Shown here: positions 52,901 through 64,000 of the stretch, in pieces
Layout: every line of letters begins with the position of its first letter
Numbering within the stretch: position 1 is the stretch's first letter
From: Undaria pinnatifida
Taxonomy: Eukaryota > Sar > Phaeophyceae > Laminariales > Alariaceae
Reading direction: 5' to 3'
Assembly (NCBI GenBank): GCA_012845835.1
Contig: JABAKD010000030.1
Coordinates: forward strand, 10,453,805-10,517,804
Length of the DNA: 64,000 nt
The notes under the pieces: model-generated
What the model was told of the DNA's origin: nothing
What the model saw: the letters and a program-made list of their open reading frames with translations, nothing else
Databases searched by the model: none
Position numbers and translations under genes: made by a program

Positions 52901-55900
52901 CCCGACAAAAGTTGCAAAGGCGAGTGCGCGCGCCATATGTTTCGATATGTTTGCATATCAAGGTTTTTGGGTGGGGCTGTGAGTGGGCAAAGTTGACGGC
53001 TAGGTATTACTGTAGTATCATATTATGTGTACTTGGTTTTCTTCAGTCGGGATGTTTTTTTTGGGGGCTTTTTTTTGGTAAACGCGGACCGACATCATGT
53101 TGGGTAGCGAAGTAAGCCAACTAAGTGGCTTCTTGCAGTGGCCTTTCTCGAGATAAAACAAAATGCTGCGAGCCAAACACGCACGAGTCATCCAGTATAC
53201 CGACCCTCTGACAAGAAGGCGAAATGAAAGGTGTTGTTGTTTTTAGCTAGATTTCTCATTGTGAGAAAGGTTGTGTTGTACACTAACTCCAGCGTACAGT
53301 AACAGCTTTCAATTTTTCGTATTTCCCCGCAATGTTTAGACAAAGGTTATTGTGGGATTATGTCTTGTGAAGAGGGCCGGTGGTGTAGTGTACTATAGTG
53401 TGCAAGGTGGTGTACTGGATTACAGTGTACAAGGAAGTTTGCAAGGTACCGTAGTGTACAAGAACGCATAACTCGTCAAGTTTCCGCACGCAACACACTA
53501 TGTAGATACCTAGCCAACCAGCGGCCAATCAAGCCAACGCGCAACCCTAGTTTTCGGCGTATACATATATACTAAGTATATCCCGGTACAGCATTCAGTA
53601 GTTTCCTCTTTGAGCCATGCCGTTTTTTTCGAGTGGATGCGAGTTCTATTCTTGGCCATTCCATAAGGTAGGGACCGCTTTCGAGTCGTCAGAAATGCCC
53701 AGCAACCACCAACCCACACACGTTGACGACAGGTATGAATGTCCTGCTGCGCGCTTTCCTACCCACAGCTGTACCAGAGGCGGTAGCGGAGGGTGCTCTT
53801 GGGCCGATATTGTTTGTTTGCTGGCCAGGCGGCTCCTTAACCCAGGAAGTGTCTATGACAAACACCCAATATGTTTGCAGTTCCGTTTATGAAGTGTTAT
53901 ATTGTTTGTCGTCTGCCTAGACACCAATAGCTCATGGGATTGTCGTCGGGAGTTGCACGTACAAGTGTTCTCGAAGTCCATTTTTATTTTTGGGTAAGTT
54001 ATGTACCTGATGTAGCATGACGCATTGGTTACCTCCGCCCGTCTCCGTTGCCGCTTGATCTCTCAGGCGAGCCGAGTTTGCCGGCTTACCCATGCCGAAT
54101 ATGGGGTTGGAGGTGCAAGTGACAAAGCTTATGGTAAGACTATGAGGCGTTTCTTTGGAGGGGGGGGGGGGTCTACAGGGAGAGTGGAGGCGTATGTGGT
54201 TGGAGGGAGTTGAAAGCGTGTTTTGCTGTTGACAGGGGGTGGAGGCCTGTTTTTCTTGGGGGGAAGGGGATAGGGGGGTGGGTACGTGTTTGGTTTATTT
54301 GGGGGGGGGGCTGTGACGGATATGGCGGGTGCTCATGCCATCTCGTAGTTCTTCAGTAGTCCGTTCGCAATGTTTTAGTGATGGTCAGGTTGCACAGTAC
54401 GCAAGGAATGGCGTAGCATGGAAGCGCCAAGTTGTTTCAGCTGGCTCGGTTGTGGCAGCCTCAAGGTTAAAAGGGTGAACACCAGCGAGAGTTTTAGGGC
54501 TGTTGCTGCTGTATACCGTCCGTCGTTGATGTATCTCGCTGTGCTGCTGTCCTTTTTGCCGATAAGTGGGCGCGCTCCCTCACTAACCACTGCACAAAAC
54601 GTTGTCTTGGTCCATGGGCGGAGTCTGTGCGAGTCTACATTGCGTCACCCACTATTTGCAGTTACTAGGGTTTTTGCGATTTCCAACCTCTGTTGGGTTG
54701 GAACAAAAGTGAAAATGGTGTTCAAACCGACGAATGTCAATACCCTATGATAGGCCAACCAACCCAGGAAAAATCGGGTCAGAAAATGAAAACATGGCAT
54801 GATAGGAAACGGTATTTCTTGATTATTTTTGGCCTCTCTGTTCGTGGGTTGGGTTGGCCTTGGATTGTGACGTTCGACGGTTTCAATACTGTTATTACAT
54901 TGTTTTCCTGCCCAACTCCTGCCCAACCAAAGGTTGGCACTACTGTACGCACATCACAGACACCGTACTATTTGTCCATTTTTGGCCGTGGCTGTGATTT
55001 GGCTGGACTTGACGGCTAGATACTATATATGCTAGATATTGCTTGGGCGGTGAAATAAGCCAACTAACTGATCGCAAGTATTTTATCAATCTATTAAATA
55101 GAACGTATTTCGAGCAACGAACGCGCCAGCCACGCCTATAAAACAGGCGCTGAATTCCGCAACTTCCCTCACGTATCTAACGTATTAATAGGTCTAACGT
55201 ATTAATAGGCAACCAGTAGGTTGTCGGCAGCCTATGCAGTCTGCGCAGCGAGCCAGCTCAGAGCCCTACTATTTTGTACGAAGCGGAGGGCCCGAAACTC
55301 CCGGCACTGCGTTGCTTGGCGTTGTGTCGATGTATCACAGCAACCTTGAACCTCCAGCCCTCGCGGCTCCACTCAACCAGCCAGTCAAACAATAAATTAA
55401 CCAATCAAACTAGCCAAGCAGTCAACAAACCAACCAACCAACCAACCAATCGACTAATCGACCAACCAACCGACCGAACAACCCACCGACCAACCCACTA
55501 GCTCTCCCCGCCATCCCGACCGATGCGCGGTGTTTTTTTTTCGGCAGGTGGGGGACTACGCGTGGGCGTGGCGGCGCCGTGAGAACGGTGTCTGCACGGA
55601 GGGGGCGGAAGCGAGGCTTCGGGGGGAAAAAATGTTTGTCGTGGACGGCATAGTGGAGAGGAAAAGCCCAGACGATGTTGTCGGAAGCGTCGAGGTAAGG
55701 CAGGTGTTTGAAAGGGGAAGGGGCGGGGGGATGCTGGGAAGGGGGTTACCTCTCGAAGGGGCGGGGGGGTGCTGGGAAGGGGGTTACCTCTCATGTCCCG
55801 GAGGGGTGAATAGCTCTTAACGACAACCCTGGCCATCGCCCTAAACTCTTCGCAAACGCTGTGCTGGCGCAGATAAAAACCGACGCTCTATCTTTGGGTG

Positions 55901-58900
55901 CGGCACAGACACGCAGTGTTTTTACCGTTCACAGGCTTTATCCCCCCCCCCCCCCTCCACACGCCTCGTGTACTGCTGCACGATCTCCTTAGGCGATTGA
56001 CAACGCCGCGCATGCCGTTTTCAGGCCGCTAGGTATACCTGGGTCCCGAAAAGGTCCACAGACGGTAGCGCTCCGTCGGGAGCAGCTTTTTTTTTGTTCT
56101 TGTCAAGAAGCTGGTTTCACGTTGTTATTCAACCGAGGGAGTTTGAGTGTTCGTCGCTGAACCGCAACACTTTTTTTTTTTTGTAGTTAAGAAAGCTAGT
56201 TAAGAAAGCTGTTTTTACGGGGGGGTGTATCCGAGGGAGTCCGAGTGTTCGTTGCTGAACCGCTGCTGCAGTGCTGCTGCAGTTGCACACCGCTGCAGCA
56301 TTCCTACGAATGTGTATGTATGCCCTTACCCTTTGGTGATGGTTCGGGGCTGCTTGCAAACGAATAGTGTAGCTTCAACGGTGGGCAAGGTTTGGCAGCT
56401 TAACGCGAGATTTACCGGCCGGGTCCCTCAACTTGCGGTTCGACCCCGTGGAAATACGATGCAAGGAGACTGCAGTTTGATCGCCTGGCTGACCGCTTGA
56501 CAGAACGCACCTACGACGTACACTAAAACTAGTACAGTAAGGCGTAAAGAAGCCCTGGCGGACCGCTTGACTGACTGCTCCCACACTAAAACTAGTATAT
56601 TAATGCCAACAGAGGCCTTGAGTGACCGCTTAACCGACTGCCCGTGCACTACAACTAGTATACTAAGGCCAAAAGGGGCCTTGACGCGCCCGAAATAACC
56701 TTTTCTCCTACGCAATGCTACGGTCGGGAGTGCACCAAGTTTTCCTGAGGCTGCTCCCTTGAAGGGCACAGCACCCCGCCCGAAAACAGACTTAGAATCG
56801 ATGAAAGTGCAACCCAATGATTAAGACCGCATCGTCAACAGTACGGTATACATCGATTCATGTAACAGCAATGGAAATTTGAGGATTTTGGCCCTCACTT
56901 GGGGAGCCCCATACAGTCGGACAGGTTTTCAGCGAAAAGTGTTGCCTCTGTCGTAGCACGCGTCCTCGTTGGGGTAGCCTATTTTATCCTTGGTCGAACT
57001 CACTTCATCCCGTACTGTAGTTTCCCCCATATAACATAAGATGCGCATTGCTGTTCACGTTGCTGCGCCGGGCGATTTTGACCGAAAACCCGCAGGACCT
57101 GACGGGGAGGTACAATAGGCAGAAGCGGAAAATGTCCCTTAGTGGGCTGACGAAGCTCGTGTATCTCCTGGAGGGGAACCATGAAGGGCACAAGAAGAGA
57201 ACCACGGGCGCGGATACGTCGAGCATGAATCGGACGGTGGAGGTCACCACACAGGCCCAGGTAGGCAGACCCCCATCCCCCCCCCCCGCCAACCCCTGCC
57301 CCCCCCCACCCCACCCCCCGACAGCAGGCATTAGTATATAAAAATTAGTATATATAAACCTTCGTTTTTAGGACGTGTATATTCCATGCGTCGTAAGTGT
57401 ATTCCGAAGCATGCGCCTGGGCCTGGCGTCTGCTGCCGCATCGGGCGTCCTGAGTATCTGGTGTTGCAGAGGGTGTTCACATGTTTCGATGGCGGTATTT
57501 TAGGGGTGGGGGACTCTTCCCCCCCCCCCCCGCCATCTTTTCCATTCTGTGTTTGAGCTTCACATCGTTGTGAGGCTACCTTTGCACCGTTACCAGATTA
57601 AATCTTGCTTTGTAACCGTCCGTCCGAGGCCACAGGAACTGATTTTGCCGATCGGAAAAAAATTAAGGTGTGTGTGTGTGCAAGCAAGAAGATCAAATAG
57701 AGGTTAGTGCATAAAGAAGCAGGGCCGTTTTTATGGCTACGTACGATACTTGCATGGACCCTTTTGCGACCCGTATCTATTAATAGTGACCAAAAATACG
57801 ATGAGTGCGACCTTGTCTAGCGTTTATCGTAGGAAAAGCGTGCGGCTGCAGTCCGAGTATCGCCATGCTGCGCGTGCGTCGTACAGGCCCTTGCATTGCA
57901 GTTCGGATAGCCCTCCTACACTCCAGCAGCCCAGGTTGCTTCTTGACGTCGATGCTGTAATAGTTTGTTTTCGACATTTGGTCGATGCCGTAATCGTTCT
58001 AATATATATATATATATTTTTCCCCCCCAGAAGTCCCGAACGGGTTGACTCCAATACCGTACGTACGAGTAGAGCTTTTCGTTCGCATTTGATGACACCT
58101 TTTTCAAATCGGACCCCCGCCCCCCTGCTGTGCGATGCTGTGCAGGGCTTCGCGGTGAATCGAACCAAGGACAAACAAGGCACCGCGGATTTTCTTCTGT
58201 CGATGTCGTTTCAGGTAAATCCCCGTCCTTCGACCAGTATACATACCTTGGCGTAGATATATCAAACTACTGCTCATGGGATGCACGCATTGCAAAAGTA
58301 ATAGGAAAAGGTAAAGCGCACGTAGGCAAGATGGGTGCGATCCTAGCTGATTCGCTCCTTGACCCCTTGACACTAAGGTTAAAAATGTTTGCTCTGATGA
58401 TTGTGATTGTACCAAAGCTGGGAAAGGCAGGAGGCGTATGGGAAGGGAGCACGGAGCCATAAAACAAGATGGAAACAGTACGCATGGCAGCAATAAGAAA
58501 GGTACTAGGATGCCCAAATACGACAAGTAATACAGCACTGAGATCAGAACTGGGAATGTACCCACTTAGTGAATAGAGGTGAGAGAAATTGAAATGGTAA
58601 TACTTCGCAATAAATAAGGAACATGCCCAAAAAAGCGGTTGCCAGTAATAGCTGATAGGGCTGTGTGGGAAAAAGTAACGAAAGGGAAACCCGGAATAAG
58701 GTGGGATGGCGCAGTCGAAAATTTATGGAAGGGCCTCGGAGGAAACCAAGAGTATAGACAAGTTTGTTCGGGGCACAAGGCAGAAGTAAAAGAAAGGATG
58801 GAAGTGAGGGAAAGGCTAGCGCTAAGAAAGGTGAATGAGGAAGAACGTTTAGATACATACGGGGGGGGTTCAAATGAAGAGATAGGCATGAAAACGTATT

Positions 58901-60865
58901 TGCATGGCCGAATGGGCTACGCAAAACGCTGAAACTGAGTTTTCGTGTAGAGGACCTGGACCTGCCAGAAAAAACAAAGGTATACCAGTAGTCGGGTGGG
59001 GGAGGAAGTGTGGTGCACGGAGCTGCCCTTGTGGCAACGCAGACGAGAGTAAAACGCACATAGTGGGATATTGTGAACTGTGCACGGGGGACCGGAATAT
59101 ATCATCGTGTTGCGCCCATGTCGTTCATCTCGCTACGCTGAACTTCGGACGCACCTCCTACCCCAGCAACCGGGGCGGCTTTGTGTAGCCAGTGCTGTGA
59201 TCGTCGTTTACATCGACACGTTTCCCGTCTCAAGCCCCAAAGGGTTCAAGTACATACGAACTGTACTCGTCGGTGTTTTTCGTTGTTCATGTAATATTTA
59301 ATATGTATATATATTAAGTGCTGGTGGGTGTTTTCGGTCCTAATCAAGCGTTGAGTGTACATGTCGTACCAGTATACAGTGCTCGTCGTTGCTTTTCGTT
59401 TCCTGTCGAATGTTCAACATGTATTTGTAGTAGTCGTCGGTGTTTTTTTCCTGCCCTGTCAGCTACTCGTCCGTGTTTTGTTATTCCTCATCAATCGCTG
59501 CTGCGGACACGCGGGTCGCTTCCGCTGCCGCTGCTGCTTCTCCTGCTCCTTGTTGTTCTTCTCTTTCTCCTGCAGCTGATGAACTGCCAGGGTCTCGAAC
59601 TCGTGGCTGATTTTTGCAACAATCCCCGCCGGCTGAAGGTGTCCCTTAAAGAGTTCGCCCTTGCCATCAACACACTGGACACCCCTACTGTCAACCTGTT
59701 GTTCGGGAAATTGCTCACGACGGTAAGGCGGCGTGCTGGTGCCGTTGGAATAGGCAAGGAAACCCATAACAGGAAAACACGGAAACAGTTCTATTTCCGC
59801 CTCTTTTGAAAACGAAAAGCAGGATCTGATGGCGGATTGGCGCAGGAAATCTTGGCGATGTGTAAAGCACGACACGGACACAAGAAAGTGGGGGCGTTGG
59901 ATCGGTGGTAATAGCGCTTCGCTTGGGGGCGTTGGGGTGGTGTTGTTCGCTCGACCGTGAACTGCGTTGCGTATCATAGTAGCAGGGTTCCGCGCTTTTC
60001 TCGAAGCGACTCAGCAGCGTATGCAAGACCGAAAATGAAACATAGTGGTACCAAGAACCTTTATAGCTGGTAGGATAAAATGTAGACAAGGCAAACATGT
60101 ACCAAGTATCTCTTAATTGTTATATGTTCCATCATTTGGTCATACTGTACATATATATATTGCGGTAGATTTTAGGCGGCTCAAGCGACCATGCAGGCGT
60201 CTGATCTGACATGAAATGACCCCCCCCCTTCCTTCCCCCCCTCCCGGGTATCTTTTCTCCTTGACATGGCTTTTGTCCCAGGTGAATGGCGTTAGTGCGG
60301 CGGGCGCGCTGGCGATCTCTCGCGCGTTCGGCAGTCCTCTCGACCTCGCGAACGCGATGAGGCAATGCGGTACCGCCAAGGAGAAGCTCGACCTCGTGCA
60401 GGTGAGACAGATCCATGCCCGCAATTAATTGACGTGCAGCTAAATAAACGTACTAGGCGTGTAGGATATATAAATCCCGGCCTCCGAGAGCGCAGCATTA
60501 CGAGCATTCGCGCTGGAACGGAATTATAGTGTCAGTGGGATGTTTGGAGCGCTGGAGTCATCGGAGCATCTCACTGATGCCGTGGATCCGTGACTCCATA
60601 GCGGTGTTTCGTAGTGTTTGCATGTTGCATGTGGGATGGGTCTTGCATCAACAATTTTGATTAACTTGCCAGACGTTTACTTTCAGTTGTCCTTCCGTAT
60701 CCCGCCAACCCGTCTAACCGCCCGCCCCGATGTGCTGTGCTATGCTGTTATGTGTTCTTCGCGCAGAACCTGAGGCTTTCCGACGGTGGAAAGAAGAACA
60801 GCACCCAGCGTCTCGGTCCCTCCGTTGCTGGAAAACTTGTCTCGCTGTTCGATCCCAGTGACTAA
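43550..60865 (+). CDS. MUS81: Structure-specific endonuclease MUS81 (5' end missing from model)
   Basis: MUS81 pairs with EME1 to cut branched DNA at stalled forks and recombination joints. Exons: 43550-43699, 46049-46249, 46679-46794, 47211-47372, 48497-49029, 49602-50554, 52808-52910, 54067-54133, 55548-55694, 57096-57260, 58146-58214, 59576-59722, 60282-60401, 60767-60865; splice phases agree throughout. In order: Ser/Gly then RGG-rich linker; winged helix (YKSGGFAILAQLW ... YGAWSSSKTLLQHDLIH ... RLSDKGRELAARI); a ~490-residue low-complexity insert from exons 5-6 with poly-Ser; then the XPF-type nuclease (LVLLVDNNEPEVL, VTKLMVGDYAW, GIVERKSPDDVV, GRYNRQKRKM, LVYLLEGNH, GFAVNRTKDK) with the GD...ERK..DD residues intact; last, the C-terminal HhH (VNGVSAAGALAISRAFGSP) ending in RLGPSVAGKLVSLF. 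It totals over 1,000 residues, about twice the human protein. The exon 7 donor (GTTGCA) is weak, and exon 1 and the start are uncertain. Confidence 0.88.
43700..46048 (+). other. MUS81 intron after first identified exon
   Basis: A 2.35 kb intron starting GTAGGG inside a G run. It holds several TACCAGGTAC motifs (for example near 44515, 45897 and 45920) and CTG-rich bits. I see no coding segment. Confidence 0.5.
47373..48496 (+). other. MUS81 intron with GGT/GTT-rich stretch
   Basis: 1.1 kb between winged-helix exon 4 and insert exon 5. The first 350 bases are dominated by TGGTGGT/GTTGGTG repeats. The acceptor is CCGCTAG. Confidence 0.6.
49425..49521 (+). repeat. (CCTG)n tract upstream of MUS81 exon 6
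   Basis: About 24 clean CCTG units followed by degenerate CTTG/CTGT units to about 49580, ending 21 bases before the acceptor at 49601. Same strand and same place relative to a 3' splice site as the PSS tract. Confidence 0.95.
49951..49992 (+). repeat. (AGC)n poly-serine microsatellite in MUS81 exon 6
   Basis: About 14 serine codons, mostly AGC, in frame in the disordered insert. Likely length-variable between strains. Confidence 0.9.
50555..52807 (+). other. MUS81 intron with LINE tail
   Basis: 2.25 kb, donor GTGGGC (phase 1), acceptor CGCCAG. It holds a sense-oriented LINE tail (51890-52440) and a C run near 52707. The rest is unassigned. Confidence 0.6.
51890..52440 (+). mobile_element. 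5'-truncated LINE tail, sense in MUS81 intron
   Basis: Begins near a GELREDIG-like sequence interrupted by an extra A-rich ~14 bases, then MKTYLHGPMDYAKKLKLRF and RVGDLDLPERRK. From 52050 a continuous 122-codon stretch carries MCSCGTTVERRTHIVGECEI, EKTTAILGDRWWPQ and FLCNIWKKRNERP and ends SNK-stop at 52418. Eight bases after the stop codon begins a C-rich tail. The best-preserved C-terminus of this family here. Confidence 0.85.
52966..53145. repeat. Dispersed repeat copy in MUS81 intron
   Basis: Shares ttttgg..gtggctgtga, ttgacggctag.tact and agtaagccaacta with 54980-55080, about 2 kb downstream. Confidence 0.5.
54673..54945. mobile_element. MITE-like inverted repeat
   Basis: Imperfect arms of ~95 bp face each other across ~70 bp: ccaacctctgttgggttgg...aaaccgacgaatgtc on the left and the reverse complement of gacgttcgacggttt...cccaaccaaaggttgg on the right. 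No coding capacity. Target duplications were not resolved. Confidence 0.55.
55420..55500. repeat. (AACC)n degenerate microsatellite
   Basis: AACC/ACCG/ATCG tetramers shortly before MUS81 exon 9. Confidence 0.85.
55695..57095 (+). other. MUS81 intron between exons 9 and 10
   Basis: 1.4 kb. Starts with two copies of a ~45 bp unit (gaaggggcgggg...gggggttacctctc) at 55710-55795 and contains a three-unit tandem repeat at 56480-56695. Acceptor CCGCAG. Confidence 0.6.
56480..56695. repeat. ~70 bp tandem repeat, three units
   Basis: Units share tgaccgcttga, cactaaaactagta and aaggc.aaa.aggccttg. Inside a MUS81 intron. Confidence 0.85.
57860..58070 (+). repeat. SINE-like dispersed repeat, copy 1
   Basis: Shares cgc.atgctgcg, gcagttcgga, gatgctgtaat and a final gaagcccgaa.gggttga with copies at 59110-59260 and 61280-61450. 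It lies in the MUS81 intron just before exon 11; its last part includes an AT run and a C run. Confidence 0.55.
58215..59092 (+). mobile_element. LINE fragment abutting MUS81 exon 11
   Basis: Starts right at the exon 11 donor (CAG|GTAAATCC). Translation gives SFDQYTYLGVDISNYCSWDA and HVGKMGAILADSLLDP, then (after stops and shifts) AAIRKVLGCPNTTSN, KKRLPVIADRAVWEKVTKGK and EIGMKTYLHGRMGYAK, ending in a decayed knuckle (HIVGYCELC). It lacks both the 5' part and the usual C-rich 3' end, stopping where a SINE-like repeat begins. Confidence 0.82.
59110..59260 (+). repeat. SINE-like dispersed repeat, copy 2
   Basis: Shares aacttcgga.gcac..cctaccc, gtgtagcc..tgctgtgatcgtc and caagccccaaagggttcaa with the other copies. 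Directly follows the LINE fragment. Confidence 0.55.
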
Positions 60866-63800
60866 GGTGGAGGTTGTGGTCAAACGTGCTTAAATAGGAG
60901 ATGGTCAAGGGCTTCAACGCTATACTACTTGGAATTTGAGCGCCCGGCCATCATTCCACGTAGTTCGTACCCGAAAAAGTGGTTACATTTTTAGAGAGCA
61001 CCAGTGTTAGTAGGGAAGAGGGCGGTCGGTCAAACCGTGGCCATTTTGCTGGAGGTAGTGAGGGAGGTGGTGGTGGTGGTCGTAGGGCATCAAATCGCCA
61101 GCTGCGGTGCACACCGTAAGGGGAAGCCGTGTCGAGCTTTTGTCTATCGGCCACGACTGAGTAAGTACTACTGCAGAAGTATACATATGCTATCTACTAA
61201 CCGTTTGGTATTCATGCAGGAAGACAACAAAAACGACGAGTCATATCTTATCACGCGGTTTGGAAGACTCATGCAGCAGCACAAGCACCGCAATGCTGCG
61301 AGCACGCTATGTACAGGAGCCCATTTTATCGCAGTTCGGACACACGCCCTCTACCCAAGTAGCTCGGGCTGCCTCGTGTGGCCGATGCTGTAATCGTCAT
61401 GCTATCATTTCCACGTTACTTTCCCTCTGAAGCCCGAAAGGGGTTGATGGCAGTTTGGGACTTTTGTTTTTGCAGCGTTTTTTGTTTTATTTTGTGGTGT
61501 GCAACATACTGTGAACGCCTTGGACCTGATGGTGCTCAAATACTTCAGCTTGGGTGTCCTTGGGCTGCTACAGTAGGCCGCAGGTGTCCTTGGGTTGCTG
61601 TAATAGGCCACGGGTTTTGGGAGGGACCGTGGTCGTAGGAATGTCGTATGACAGTTTTTTTTTGTCGAGCCTCGCGATGCAGTAATAACCAGATGGGGAA
61701 ACGATGTACAGTAGTCTTGTTACGGAAGTACCTGGTATGATATTATAGTGCCAATTGTTGACCGCGGTTAACCGTTTGGATACAGCGTGGGGCGCCGGTT
61801 GCCGGGCGTGCGGGTGCTGCCGCGGCCCAACGGTACGGGCAGTATAGTAGATAAATAAGCGGATATAGTAATTATGCTGGGGGAAGGCTTTCAGCAGTAT
61901 GCACGGGGAAACCCTCGAAATTCCTGCAGGTGGGTGTTATGCCTCCAGAGGTTAAGTTGGCGTCTGTATATTGGAATTGCATACAGAGCATGAAGTATGA
62001 ATAGAGATAAAAATGGCGTCTGCTGGAATATTAATCATGCAATAAGCATTAATAATTAATTGGTAGTAAACACCGAGCTCCGTCGTGGGGGTGGTGGATG
62101 CGGTGGCTAGGTGCGTGAATGAATCGCTCACTGACGCTTTGCTGGTGGGGTCGCTGTCCGCGTGGGTATGCTTTTGTCTTGTTTGTTGGCTGCCAGGAGC
62201 CTGTCCATGCCGTTTGGAAAGACTTCTCGGAGTAATTACTACTGGAGTGTTCTTTGTAGTGCCGCTTGCCAGCCACCGACTGCCCTGGAGGCGTGGAGGT
62301 GTTCGATAAGCCTTCTTCGGGAGTGGGTGTGACCTCCGGGTAATTCGTAGCCCCAGTCGTTCCCCGAGCGTGAACCCTAGTTACTCAGAAGTTCCAACGT
62401 AAGAGTCCGGACGGGAAAATGCCGTTAACTTGTTCTCCGTCGTGTTATTGGCCAGGAAGGCAAATCGTGGTAGGCTTTTCGGAATCGATGCCCGCAGTTC
62501 GGGGCTTCTTAGCTCGATGCAAAGTTGCCCAGCTGCGTTCTGGCCGGATTTAGCCCGTTTTGAATCCGGGTTGAGATGAGGACTTCATCTGTACGATCTC
62601 CTCGTCGTCGGGAATCTTGTCATCCCCCAAGACACATGATTCACCACCAAAAAACCCGGCCGTCACTTTGTCTGTCACGGAAGTTCAAACAAATGGTGTA
62701 ATTTTTCGCGTTAGTTAGGATTCGGATTCCTTGCAGTAAACGAACTCAGTACGATAGAAGGTCGTTGATTTTAGCGATGCTTCGGATTTTACGCGAAAAC
62801 ATGCTGCTGTCGCATCTATCTGGGTTCTGAATTGGTGTTTGTTGGTGCGCGCACCTGCCCTTTTGCAAACTGCAAACTGCAAACAAGAGCGTTTTTTTGT
62901 CCCGAACCCAATTTTTTAGCGGCCGACCGGCGTCGCTCCTGGCAGGGTGGGCATGTGTTTCTGCTCGCCCCATCCCGCCCCCCCCCGCGATACGACTAAA
63001 CACGCCCGTGTATGTGTTGAGTCGCGTTACGTACTCACTCATGGCCACACACAGCTCATAATGACAGCTAGCTGCTGACTGACATTGTTAGAATAGTTTC
63101 TTTATATTATAGTGTTGTTCGGTGTTCGGCGGACTCACGTACGTGATGGCATCAGATCATGCGTTTCAGTTTTCGTTTCTAACCTCTGTATGCGGTAGTC
63201 TATTGGCAGATCACAGCTACTGTAAGTAACGACGATTCCGCGGGAAAATCGCCTCGCCCCCCCGAGGCGAAGGGTTTTTTCTTGTGCACGCAAAAAATGA
63301 CACGGAAAGCTATTACCATCAAGAGCGTCGTGTGTTAGAATGAATTCACAGCTCAACGCGAGTTGGCGACAACAACAACAGCACAACAACTTGACTGCAG
63401 CCAACCACGTTTTGGGGGCAAACTACTGTAATTGGAACTAGAGCTGAATATAATGCTCCTCGTTCGAAACTTTTATTTTCGAAAAAAACAATCCCCCCTA
63501 ATAAAAATACCTGCAAGATGTGACAGGGTTTCTAAAACATGAGCCAAAAGGCGTTGCATGAAAGGGGTTATTTTTTACCAAATTCCACCTTCGAAAAACG
63601 GCTGCCTGTGGTTGTTCATACAGCTGGTACGACTTTTTTTGCACGCTTGCTTGGCGTCTACCACAATACCATCTCTGCACATAGCTGCACACACCCCTTG
63701 CCCCGTCAAGGTCTTCCAGCCATCACACGGATCGCAAGACACAAGCAGCACTGACCAGTGGACTAAAGCAAGCTGCTCGAAATTTTGAGCCCGCTTAAAC

Positions 63801-64000
63801 TTCTCGAGACAGATGTTTCGAAAATATGTCGTCTTGGACCTACAGACTGGTGTGCAACAACAGCACAACGCACAAGACAGTTTTCTCCATATGATCGGAA
63901 CGATGCTGACTGCTGACGGACAAAGGTGAGCAGTGGGAACGAATGGCATCGACGCCCCACGCGGAAGTCGTAGCCGGCGTGGGACAGCCGATGTTTCTGC
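60866..64000. other. 3' flank of MUS81, no gene seen
   Basis: Contains SINE-like copy 3 at 61280-61450. Remaining frames are short and unconvincing on both strands, and no splice-consistent exon chain was found. Confidence 0.45.
61280..61450 (+). repeat. SINE-like dispersed repeat, copy 3
   Basis: The clearest copy: gcagttcggacacacgccct, ctcgggctgcctcgtgtggc, cgatgctgtaatcgtcatgc and ctctgaagcccgaaaggggt in order. Weaker relatives occur at about 19355-19440 and 22195-22265. Confidence 0.6.

Larger units (their letters stand above)
54134..55547 (+). other. MUS81 intron between exons 8 and 9
   Basis: 1.4 kb with a MITE-like hairpin (54673-54945), a copy of the 52966-53145 repeat and an AACC microsatellite. 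Donor GTAAGA; the acceptor follows a T run (GGCAG). Confidence 0.6.

Overview
The window is eukaryotic nuclear DNA, most likely from a brown alga (Ectocarpus-like stramenopile). The case rests on three things seen here. Genes are long and rich in introns, with GT-AG junctions. There are several copies of a LINE whose C-terminal protein (ending in a C-x-C...H...C knuckle and an SNK-stop) is a type I remember as very common in brown-algal genomes. Simple repeats, G/C runs and worn transposons fill the introns and spacers. The species call is inference.

Four multi-exon genes can be built because splice phases agree at nearly every junction. (1) 1200-9841, plus: five exons, all starting and ending in phase 0, encoding a ~1,670-residue protein made almost wholly of disordered tandem repeats plus one short coiled coil. 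(2) 15498-10320, minus: five phase-0 exons, a ~725-residue coiled-coil protein of unknown function with a basic tail; it converges on gene 1 and diverges from gene 3. (3) 16004-32818, plus: a base-exchange phosphatidylserine synthase in eight exons, with the expected His and acidic metal-binding residues at the same spacing as in human PTDSS1; its 3' end is unsettled because two further coding-like stretches lie at 32692-32859 and 33468-33591. (4) 43550-60865, plus: the structure-specific endonuclease MUS81 in at least 14 exons, with winged helix, a long disordered insert, the GD...ERK..DD nuclease and a C-terminal HhH; its 5'-most exon or exons were not found.

Repeats by region: 16.3-28.7 kb (PSS introns 1 and 2) holds a minus-strand LINE tail, an inverted repeat pair, a three-copy coding-like repeat, a worn coding remnant and a large (CCTG)n tract just before an acceptor. 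33.6-43.5 kb is intergenic, with a worn LTR-type element (35.24-37.29 kb), an RT-bearing LINE fragment (38.66-39.59 kb) and a G-run/C-run inverted structure. The MUS81 introns hold a second (CCTG)n tract just before an acceptor, two LINE pieces (one abutting a 5' splice site), a MITE-like hairpin, a tandem repeat and a SINE-like family. After 60.9 kb I see no convincing gene.

The genes are unrelated host loci (membrane lipid synthesis, DNA repair, two unknowns) and do not form a pathway. I saw no tRNA, rRNA or CRISPR array. All gene models come from reading splice sites and homology by eye; none was checked against transcripts.
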